Assembly (NCBI GenBank): GCA_033297075.1
Contig: MU858098.1
Location: 124,001 to 188,000, forward strand
Direction: 5' to 3'
Source: Rhypophila decipiens
Lineage: Eukaryota > Ascomycota > Sordariomycetes > Sordariales > Naviculisporaceae
Length of the DNA: 64,000 nt
Both the position numbers and the translations under genes were made by a program. A model generated the notes under the pieces. The model worked only from the letters and a program-made list of their open reading frames with translations, did no database searches and was not told the DNA's origin. This document shows, one piece after another, positions 54,191 to 64,000 of this stretch (within the stretch, counting starts at the first letter, position 1; each line of letters begins with the position of its first letter).

Positions 54191-56371
54191 TTCCTTTTTG
54201 CCTGTAGGACTGTTCTCTATGCGCCCCTTTCTTCCACCCTTAAGTTGAAATTTGTTAAAATGTCAGCAGCAGTCAACCCTGATCCAGCTTCCTGAGCAAG
54301 AAAAGCGGCCACAAGAGCTCCATATCAACAGGATATGACATCACAATTCCCGGAATGTCCAGAGTCAGGGATCTTCCCGGCACCCGAACCCGAATGTGCG
54401 GTTCGGACGGGATCGTGATGGAGCGGGCCCCGGAGAGATGGCCAGTCCCGAATAGGTCTAGCGTACGGATCCGGGAAGCGCAGATCGAAATTTCCGGATC
54501 GGCGATTTGTGCGGGCGAGACGGGACCTTTTGATCGGGCTCCGACCGATGATGCATCCAAAAAGACATAGGCGTATCTTCTCGCAGGGGCTAAGCATGCA
54601 GAGGAGGTCACTAGATCTTTTAGACGCGGGGAAATAGTGATGCTGAATGCTCGTGACCCCCCTTCTCCTGTTCTTGGAGTAGTACTTATGTACGCATGTA
54701 CGTCGCTGATCACGTTGTGGTGTGGAAGATTTGGGGCCACTTGGGTCTAGATGAAGGAATCTGTGGCCGGGTGCTGGCCACCCGACCTCCTCGAAGGATT
54801 TCCATTTTGGGCCAAAGGGTATAAAATGGGGAGTTTCGGTGGTCAAAATAGCTGCGATATGTTGGCAAGTCCGTCAGCGGAATATGGCGGCTATCCTGTT
54901 TAATAGCATTCCTCGTTGCCGGTCTACACCTTGAATATCCGTCAAGCATCAACTCTGAATGTTACTTGAATATGATGATGGAAGTGGCGGTGGGAAAGTA
55001 TAGGTAACACCGGCGTTATGGCGTGTGAAGGCCCCCAAGTGATGGAGGGGCGGGGAAATAGACGTACGTGGAGCTCAAGCATCATTGACCTCTAAAATAT
55101 TGGAGCTTATTGGTAGGAACTGGCGGTCAGGACCGATCTAGCGCTTTGCTTTGTCTGCATCTCATGATCATCGTTGAGCGGGAGATAGCTGGTTGTGCTG
55201 GTTGCCTTCAAGTGCACAGCAGAGGGCATAAGACCAAAACCCTATAATTGCTCCCATGCCAATACCACCTGACCAAACACGATGGTGTGAGACAATCTGG
55301 AAGTATTCTTAAGTAATTCCGACGGAAAAGAATGTGTTTCCTTTCGTTTGGAAACAATACCAGAGCTGCTTCCTATAGTAAAAAAGTACCGGCCACTTCC
55401 TGTTCTTCTGTTGAAGAAAATGCACAACACAAGCGTCCAGAAAAAAAGGGGCGGGTCCCCTCGACCACGATTCCCCGTTACCGGGTTGTCGTATAGCGCG
55501 GTACCAGCTCGGTACTTGGCGCCCTGCAGCTTGGACGGGGCCTCAGCTGTCCATGGATGTACCCGGCAGGTCGCTAATCTTTAGAGTCCCAAGATCTGCA
55601 TTAGGGGCTGCAAGGGGGAGAGCCGAGAACCTGAAATCCAGACCTCATAACGACTTCATCCGGCTACACGGCACTGAGACCCTATTGCAGATTTTTCTTT
55701 GCTAAAAAAGAAGTCACAGGAGAAATAGATCTCCAATGGGATCAAAAGGACTTCAACTCGTCGAATCATCTCTGTTGTTTGGTTAAGCATTGAGCAAGGC
55801 CCTCCAAAGCTGGACAGGGGCTAAATTGGTGCACCACCCTAAACCCCATAAAATCAGCGTCTTGGCATCAACAGCTCCCCCGGTTCGTTCCTCCGCGTCA
55901 ACTTGTCTCTTGTCTTCCTTGGTCGAATTGGTACTTCTTTTCTCCTGCTCCCTCCGAGAGAAAAACACACCTGCTGTGCAGCGTTCTCTTGATCCAGCGC
56001 AGGACGGACGTAAGAGAACTTAACGAACCAGAAGTCGTCAAGTGGCCTCGAGACGCGAGACAAACTGTACGACTGTGTACCTGTCTTGTGCGACCTGGCA
56101 ACCTGGCGCACGACGCACGACCAAGGATTCCACACCTGTGACGTCGCGGGCAAGCCCCCTTTTTCTTCAGTCGCACGATTCTCCACGAGCACCAGCACCT
56201 CGACCACCAACACCAAGAAACTTTTGACACGACGAGTTTGCGCCGCATTTTGGAAGCCTTTCACCACGCGTTGCGACTCCGAGGAATACATTCGGCGCGC
56301 CTAATTCCATAATCCTGTTCCCCGACCGTCCCTCGGAGCTTACCTACTGGAACATCCACACACCGTCTACC
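54191..56371. other. Intergenic region
   Basis: 2.2 kb between the tRNA and the transporter gene. The last ~500 bases are the transporter's 5' leader. A 155-codon minus-strand ORF at 54273-54740 has no ATG start and no domain. No repeat is seen. Confidence 0.4.
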
Positions 56372-58085
56372 ATGTCCCCGTTACTTTCGGCCCACAAGGG
56401 GCCGGATGGACCGTCCTTCTTGGGCATCCCGGCCAAGCAGGCGTCCCTGATCACAGTAGGCAGACCCGAGGAGAACGTGGGAAGACATTGTTACTGACGA
56501 TATGTTCTTGTATAGCTTACCTTGCAAAATTCTGCCCTAATCCTCGTATGTCGACACTCTCCCCCTCCTTGCTCCCTAAACTCCATCCCGGACTCTGTGA
56601 AAGATATATTTCTAACACCGTTCCAAACACAACAGATAATGCACTACTCGCGACGAATGCAGCCCCCCGGTGACCACCGATACTTTACGTCGACCGCCGT
56701 GCTCCTGAACGAGGTCCTCAAACTGGCCATCTCCCTCACATTCGCGCTCCACGAAGTCTCGCGCAGCCTAGCGCCCCAGACACCCGTGACGGTTCTTTTC
56801 GAGCAGATCTACAACTCCGTCTTTAAGGGCGACGGGTGGAAGCTGGCGATCCCTGCGATGCTATATACTCTCGAGAACACATTGCAATATGTTGCGCTGG
56901 GGAATCTGGACGCGGTGCACTTCCAGATTTTGTTTCAGTTGAAGGTGGGCAAAATCCAGCATAACTGGGCCCAATCAGCCTAGGAAAGGGCTCTAATGAG
57001 GATCTGCTGCTAACATGCGGCGCGCTGCGTGATCTAGATCCTCACAACGGCCTTCTTCAGCGTCATCCTCCTCGGTCGGACGCTGGGTGTCAAGCGCTGG
57101 GTAGCCCTCGTGGTCTTGACACTCGGCGTGTCGGTGGTGTCCCTCCCGTCGTCAGATCCCAATGATCCGTCTCTCACGATCCACGACTTCAGCGACCACT
57201 TCTTTCCTCGGTCGATGCACGAGCTAGGCCACTCGGCCGCCAACGTTGCCGAAGCAGCGATCCATCTTACCCGCCGCGGACTCGAGGGTGTTGGAAGCGA
57301 ACTGACCCGCCGATCTGCGACCTACGAGGGTATCCAAGACGACCTGCAGGGCAACGTCCCGAGCATGAACTACCACGTTGGCCTGGTGGCTGTACTGATT
57401 TCAGCGACTGTCTCGGGTCTCACGGGCGTTTATTTCGAAAAGGTCCTCAAAGACTCGGCCTCGACTCCCCATGTTTCCGTATGGATAAGGAATATCCAGC
57501 TCAGCTTTTACTCGCTCTTCCCCGCGCTCATCTTTGGTGTCATCATCAACGACGGCGCTGATATCGCCAAGCATGGTTTCTTCGATGGATATAACGCGGT
57601 TGTCTGGACGGCGATTGTTTTACAGGCGGCGAGCGGAATCTTGACGAGTATCTGCATCAACTACGCGGATAACATTGCCAAGAACTTTGCGACAAGTATC
57701 AGCATCGTTGTCAGTTTTGTATTCAGCGTTTGGTTCTTTGAGTTTGCCATTACGCCATCGGTATGTCTTCCCGTGCCCTCCCGTCACATTGTTGGATACT
57801 AACTTGCTGTTGCAGCTTATTCTCGGCACTGCGTTGGTACTGGGATCGACATATCTCTACAGTGAGCCGGAGAGCAGAAAACGCAGCGCCCGCCCGCCGC
57901 CTATTAGCATTGTCAGCTACGAAAAGACCACGATCGATAGCACGCCCAAGATCGATCCCAGCAAGCTGCTGAATCCGATGGACGCGGCTGGAGCCGTGGG
58001 ATTGGCTACGTCGAGGCCGTCGTCGCCTTTGTTGTTTCGGGACCATCCGTCTTCTAGGAGTCGACGGGGGGACCATGATCAATAA
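56372..58085 (+). CDS. Nucleotide-sugar transporter (SLC35A / UDP-galactose transporter type)
   Basis: Five exons: 56372-56455, 56516-56545, 56636-56944, 57038-57760 and 57816-58085. Exon sizes 84, 30, 309, 723 and 270 are all multiples of three and join to 471 aa. The 30-nt second exon encodes LTLQNSALIL, which begins the first membrane span after SFLGIPAKQASLIT. Family blocks are PAMLYTLENTLQYVALGNLD, the FQ-(I/L)-FQLK segment before intron 3, ILTTAFFSVILLGR, LVAVLISATVSGLTGVYFEK and VWIRNIQLSFYSL, with about ten spans overall. A hydrophilic insert (about 170-230) sits between the two halves. It should carry UDP-sugars into the Golgi by UMP antiport; sugar specificity cannot be read from sequence. 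The C-terminal tail is cytosolic and Ser/Arg-rich. Confidence 0.92.
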
Positions 58086-60518
58086 ACGGCTGGACTGGAA
58101 GGCAAATGACAAACAAAAGGAAGAGAACGTGACAAACAGACAGACCCCTGGGACTCGAGGTCTTTTGGAACAGACAGACCCATGGGACTCGAGGTCTGTG
58201 GGATTATTGTAATATGGATTACGGGGTGAGGCTTCTTGACACTCCTACGAAACATGGGCAGGCAGCATCAATGATCCTGCAACGATTTGACGATTTATGC
58301 GATACGGACGGACGGGAATATTCATCGCTATTCCATAGCGCGAGCGGACGCGAGATTGATGGAAGAGACAGGAGGGCACCAACTGCATGGGAAAGACGGA
58401 GCATAGCATTCTTGGCATTTTCATATCCATTATGGGAACCATGGGCAGCACTGCATCTGTACGAGCAGATTGGACTAGAGCATCGGGTCGGCACGCATGT
58501 CTCAACCCTTTGATTTGCATAGTTGCTGGATGGGGGTGCGGAACATGTACATATATACACGTCGTCAGTTCTTCTAGACTGACGAGCAGAAGAGACAAAT
58601 GCATTAGATGAGCAAAGGTTACGAGCATGACTTCCTTGCCAGATTTGCAAATTCATCTTTAATTTCATGTACGAGATAGGCCTAGATTCGTCTCTGAATG
58701 CTCGGGAGGACTGAGAGGACAGGGTTCGGATGCTGTAGTCCCTCTCTGCTGGATTGTATCAGTACCCTTGTAGTCTGGACCTCAAGCTTTTCGTCTGCTT
58801 TCACCTGTGGAATGTCAGCCATGTGGTTGGATGCCGACGAAATCTACAATGTCATTGTCTAAGTATTTGTCTTGACATAAACTCCAAATTGGAATGATTC
58901 AAATTCAGGTGAAATTGTTAGATCGACCTTGTCAGTTATTAAGAAGCACGTACATGTACGTACATATCCAGGCTTTGGTCGGAAGGATACCTCCGCTTCT
59001 CTGCATCTGCTATTGTGAGAATCATACATAGTGAGGAGCATAAACCATCAGCATAAATTAGTGTCCAACCTCCAGTCCCATCACCTTCCCTCACGACAGA
59101 GTGGTGGTTCGATTTCCCCAGACGTTGAGTGGGACCCGAGATCGATCGGACTCTAGAGGACACCTGCCATCTTCAATAAACCAGTGGACCATAGATGTCA
59201 CGGGGTGACCTGATCCCGATGGCCAGGAGTTGTGGATGCCATCCAGGAAGGCAGGTACCTTCGAAGAGAATCTCAGGCTCCCGAGCACGGGAGTCCGCTC
59301 ATCCGGCAAGCTATTGAGGGAAGTTCTCACCGGCTGTCAGTGACATCTGGGGTGGGCTCCTGACGGCCGAACCGGCGGGGTCCCCCCGAAGCTTTCAGAT
59401 TATCGGCCGGTGAGCTGATTATCCGGGGATCGATCGGAGATCCAGAACGGCTGGAGGAGCTTCCGAGAGACGGGCCTGCACTCCACTACTGATCTGGTGA
59501 CCGAGGAAAGGAGACTGCCTCGGTATGTCTGGTTGTGGCGGGGCAGATCTGCTAGCAGCTGCTGAGGGTGATTGAAACCGATACCTTCTCAGTTGAAATT
59601 ACACTTCAAGATGCGTTAATTATACGGAAATGAACTCAAGATCTAGGATTTAAATACTAAATGCCCTCTTATGGTTTGTAATATTACTATCATTCAAGCT
59701 CTTAAGGGGTAATTATGAGAAAGTATCTAGGACTCCCGTATTCTGTTATACGCATCAACTGTTCCCAAACGACGCCCTGCCGGATTCTCATTCATACGTT
59801 TGCTTGGACTTAAGCACACATATCCGGGGATTTTCCAAGACGTCTTACTTTTAGGTTGAACCGCTATACGTAATTTCCTCGGCCGGCCGGTATGGTAGAG
59901 GCTAGCAATCCCCTCACATCCCGTGCGCCTATCACGTAATGTCAACCGATTTGGAAGGAACGTGTCTGGCCTCCCCAATACCACCAGTTCGGCATCGTGC
60001 TTTCCCAAGTAGGAAGGCATAAACTTTATGGCTAACCCTGGTCTCCACCTACCCCTTTTCAATTGATAAGCCCCTCCGCCTTTTCTTTTTTGCCGGCCCG
60101 GGGTTCTTTTTTCTTCTCTGACCACCCCATGGACCCAACACGATCGGAATCCTCAACTCCAGCTTTTCTTTCTCGAGGCTTTTGTTCGGACTTGTACCTT
60201 GTTCATGATTGACGAACCCCTTAAGCAACTGAACAACTTCTGTACCACTTTGATTTACTGTTCACCCAGCTTCTCTCCTCTATCTTCTCGGCTTCCTCGC
60301 CATCGTTGAGCGTGGATTCAAGCCTCCGTTGATTTTCGAATCGTTGTTCAACTTGTACTTTACCAGCCTCCCTGCAATAGGTTCTGTGAATACTATTCCG
60401 CCTTAACCTTCCAGCCTTCTCGTGGAACAGCCTGACAGGCCCTTTGTATCCCTGGCCTCCTTCTATCACGCCTTGCTCTCATTCCCCTAATACACCGGCA
60501 CCGTCGAAGCCCCTCATC
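58086..60518. other. Intergenic region with a 34-bp tandem repeat
   Basis: Just downstream of the transporter, a 34-bp unit (AACAGACAGACCC-TGGGAC...) is repeated twice at about 58135-58202. The rest, 2.3 kb, shows no supported gene; the final ~450 bases are a pyrimidine-rich leader of the helicase gene. Confidence 0.45.
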
Positions 60519-63500
60519 ATGTCTGGAGACTTATTCGGCAGCCGCCACGGTCCTAACCCATCACAAGATGGTGGTGACCAGAATTACTATGACCAACCGA
60601 CCTGGAACCAGCAGTTCCTGTCCTTCGTGGACCCGGCTTTGCAAGACCCCCCTCCACCATCCGAGCAGATAGGCTCCGTCGATGGTTTCCCGCGTCTCCT
60701 TGAAGACTTCCGTCCTCGCCCCCCTACAGCGCCAGTGAACGACTTCCATCATGGTCCTCCGGCGGTGCATACCGCCAGCGTCTCCGGACAGCACATTGAC
60801 CCGTCTGCTCTCGTCCTGGACGACTTTGGTAAGAGTTTGCCCCTACTAGACTACTCCTCCAAGTGGATATTACTTTGAGGCTAACATCAGGGTTCACAGA
60901 TCTCAGCCTTCTCGCGATGCCTGACGTATCAGCCCCAGATCCCACTTCCCTCATGTTCCCTGACACCACCGACTGGAATATGATAAACACCTCACATTAC
61001 GAATCTGGAGGCCCCCAAGCCTTCGGAGCCGCGTCCTCCAACCTTGCGACCTCCAACGGCTATGGGGCATATCTCCCTAGGCCAGCTCAAGGAACCAACC
61101 AGGGGGCCATTCACAACGACTTTACCCCATGGTTCGAATCCCCTCCCGCCACCCAACCCGGACAGCATTCTGCTCAGCAAGGTGAGTCCTTTCATGTCTC
61201 GTTATCACCTCCAAGAGGTCCTAGGAAATTACTCTAACCTGCTTGACAGAATCCAGTGTCTTTGGCCCGGGCAGCTCGAGCCCTACGGCAGCTATGACCA
61301 GCAAGCGGGACGACAACGGTGGCCTTGGGGGTGACTTCAATCCCATCACGCAATCCGAAAAGTCCCATACTCCGATCGTCCACGGAACAACACTCCTCAG
61401 CGTCCATGCGTCTTTGCCAAACAAAGCGCATCCAGTCTTCCCCTTCAAACTGTTCAACGCTATGCAGTCAAAATGCTTTCCGCATGTCTACCAGACAAAT
61501 GACAACGTGGTTGTCTCCGCCCCGACGGGCAGTGGCAAGACCGCCATCTTCGAACTTGCCATCTGCAGACTAGCCTTGGAGCAGGCCAGAGCCAGCCAGC
61601 CATTCAAGATTGTCTACCAGGCTCCAACCAAGTCCCTATGTTCCGAGCGCGCCCGCGACTGGTCTCGAAAATTCAGCACCCTTGATCTCAAATGTGCTGA
61701 GCTTACAGGAGACACAACACAGGCCGAGCTGAGAAGTGTTGCCGAGGCAAGCATCATTGTTACAACGCCCGAGAAATGGGACTCGATTACTAGAAAATGG
61801 GAAGACCACAGAAGGCTGGTCCAGCTTGTCAAGCTGTTCTTGATTGACGAGGTCCACTTCCTCAAGGACATTCGGGGAGCAACCCTTGAGGCAGTGGTTT
61901 CACGCATGAAGACAATCGGGGGTAACATCCGATTTATTGCCCTGAGTGCAACTATACCCAACTCGGACGACATTGCCAAGTGGTTGGGACGAAATTACCT
62001 CAATCAAACTCTTCCGGCCTTGAAGGAAACCTTTGGGGAAGAATTTCGACCGGTTCAGCTTCAAAAGTTCGTTTACGGCTTCAACTTCAACGGAAACGAT
62101 TGGGTCCTAGACAAATTCCTCGACTCACAGCTTCCCACAATCATCTCTCGGCACACCCAAAAGAAGCCCATCCTCGTGTTCTGTTTCACCAGAAATATTT
62201 GTGAGACCACGGCTAGGAAGTTGGTCGAGTCCATCAGTGGCGTTGCCGACAACGACCGTCCCTGGCCTTTCCCCAAGCGGAGGATTCAGGTAGTGAACTG
62301 CGACTTACAGGAGCTGGTCGGATCTGGCGTTGCGTTCCACCACTCAGGCCTTGATGCCCAGGATCGTCAAGCAGTTGAACAGGGGTTCCTCGCTGGCGAG
62401 ATAGGTCTTATCTGCTGTACCTCCACATTGGCCGTTGGCATCAACCTTCCTTGCCACACAGTCATCCTGAAGGGAACCGTAGGCTATACAGACGACAAGC
62501 TTCGGGAGTATTCGGACCTCGAGGTCATGCAGATGCTTGGACGCGCCGGCCGTCCTCAGTTTGACGACACCGCCACAGCCATCATCCTGACCAGGGCCCC
62601 CAACAAGGAGCGATACGAGAAGATGGTCTCGGGACAAGAGGTCATCGAGAGCACTCTTGATCTCAACCTTATTGAGCATTTGAACTCGGAGATCTCCCTA
62701 AACACCATCACGGATATCAGACAAGCCAAGGAGTGGCTGGCCGGCACCTTTCTGAATGTTCGACTTCGCCGCAACCCCAACCATTATAATCTCACTGGCG
62801 GCACTAGCAACCCCACCCTGATTGACGACAAGCTGGCGGAGATTTGTGAGAGGGACATAAACCAACTCAAGGAGGCTAAGTTGATGGTTGATCACGTGGG
62901 ATTCTGCTGTACCGAGTACGGTCGAGCCATGTCCAAGTACATGGTCGAATTTTCGTCCATGAAGAAGATGCTCGCAATCAAATTCAGGGCTGGTCTGGAA
63001 CAAATGGTATGTCCTTTATCTTCTGTCCTCGATACTAATATACATGCTAAACCCAAACCAGATCACCGTTATTGCTCAGGCATCCGAATTCAAGGACTTC
63101 CGCCTCAAACCACAGGAACGCGTTATTTTCAAGGAGATGAGCAGGAACCCCGTTATACTCTTCCCCATCAAGGAGGGGATCAGCCACACATGGCACAAGG
63201 TGTCTTTGCTGGTTCAGTCCGCCCTCAGCAACCTTGACTTCCCCGATTCAGGAGATGCCGCAAAGATGAGGAGCTATTTGATTAAAGAACGGTCCATGGT
63301 TCTCGACAAGTTCGCACGCCTGGTTCGTGCGCTGATCGACTGCAAAGGGTCAGACAAGGACGCCGTGGGACTATTCAACGCCCTCGAGCTGTTGAGAGCT
63401 GTTATGGCAGGTTCTTAGGAAGGCCGCCCTAACCAGCTCACACAGATCCCCGGCATTGGCTCAGCTGGAATGCGAAGATTGGTCACCAACAATGTTCACA

Positions 63501-64000
63501 CCGTCTTGGAGCTCAACGACAAACACTCGATGGAGATTGACACTATGATGGGCCGGAACCCACCATTCGGAACGAACATCAAAAATTCCCTCCTCTCATT
63601 TCCTCGCCTTAGCCTTGATGTCACCCAGATGGGAAAAGCAGTAAAGGAGATGGTGCCAGACAGCGTGCCATTCGGCCAGGTTCCTACAGCGAAAGAGGTT
63701 GTGACGGTTCAAGTGAAGACCACCCTTAGATTCACCAACACTAACGGCCTGGCGACGTGGAAGGGCAAGTGGCCGAATATTACACTGATGGCCGAGTCCA
63801 CCGACGGAACTCTGGCCTACTTCTGGCGCGGATCCCTCAGAGAGTGCACCAGATTTGGTCATGTGGACCACCATTTCCCCGTTCGGCTGAGAAAGTTTGA
63901 GGACCACATCGTTTGCCATTTCAGCTGTGAGGAGATTGTCGGTACAATGATCAGCAAGACGCTGAGGCATGATCTCCCTCGCGCAATGTTCCAGCCCGGA
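60519..64000 (+). CDS. HFM1: Meiotic DNA helicase HFM1/MER3, partial at window edge, interrupted by TAG
   Basis: Exons 60519-60828, 60900-61181, 61250-63006 and 63062 onward, with introns of 71, 68 and 55 nt. The first 783 codons are in one frame. Helicase motifs: APTGSGKT at about 288-295, DEVH at 397-400, ALSATIPN and QMLGRAGRPQFD (motif VI), then a winged-helix region and the Sec63-type domain. Family role: 3'-5' helicase needed for crossover formation in meiosis (yeast Mer3, human HFM1). At codon 902 (63416-63418) a TAG stands before EGRPNQLTQIPGIG, where relatives have a Trp; reading then continues in the same frame for 194 codons to the end of the window. The N-terminal ~220 residues are low complexity. 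Start ATG 60519 is first in frame with a good context. Confidence 0.9.

Noticed and set aside
54273..54740. 155-codon minus-strand ORF
   Set aside because: Starts with GTG, has no ATG near its 5' end and no domain; not supported as a gene.
63365..63418. 54-nt in-frame intron to remove the HFM1 TAG
   Set aside because: The GTGGGA donor is weak, there is no branch-point consensus in a good position, and splicing would delete a segment that resembles the family helix; kept only as an alternative in the finding.

Overview
This 64 kb window is nuclear DNA of a filamentous ascomycete (Pezizomycotina; a Eurotiomycete would fit, but I cannot fix the genus from sequence alone). Genes are split by short introns of about 50-115 nt with GTANGT-like donors, CTAAC/CTGAC branch points and YAG acceptors. 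The gene families are typical of moulds: HET, dynamin-like GTPase, DUF3468/Fungal_trans_2 regulator, MARVEL, PIR-type wall protein, unspecific peroxygenase and F-box/ankyrin. All exon structures below were worked out by hand from splice signals and frame continuity.

Layout. 0-15 kb: a secreted Ser/Thr/Pro-rich protein, a Cdc4-type F-box/WD40 ubiquitin-ligase subunit (-), a degenerate HNH-family gene (+) and a four-exon dynamin-like GTPase (-). 15-20 kb: the alpha-type GDP-mannose pyrophosphorylase (+), a relic of an SNF2 helicase motif I, and an F-box-like protein (-). 20-26 kb, all on the minus strand: a flavin amine oxidase pseudogene with two in-frame stops, a mitochondrial short-chain dehydrogenase and a short secreted heme-thiolate peroxygenase. 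26-37 kb: an F-box/ankyrin protein, a U1-type zinc-finger splicing-related protein, a GPI-anchored PIR-C-domain wall protein and a MARVEL membrane protein, all (-). 37-41 kb is gene-poor and carries a pair of near-identical 143-bp repeats. 41-46.4 kb: two tandem, related orphan genes (+), a four-exon small gene (-) and a DUF3468-type regulator (-). 46.4-49 kb contains a foldback MITE with a perfect 8-bp target duplication. 49-58 kb: a bZIP factor, an SDR, a HET-domain protein, an intron-containing tRNA gene and a five-exon nucleotide-sugar transporter, all (+). 60.5 kb to the end: the meiotic helicase HFM1/MER3 (+), running off the window, with an in-frame TAG where the family has a conserved Trp.

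Functional links are modest. GDP-mannose synthesis (15.2 kb), the sugar-nucleotide transporter (56.4 kb) and the PIR/GPI wall protein (31 kb) all serve the glycosylated cell wall, but they are not clustered. The most unusual items are the orphan tandem pair at 41-43.4 kb, the MULE-like foldback MITE at 46.7 kb, the stop codon in HFM1, the decaying amine oxidase and the odd tRNA intron.
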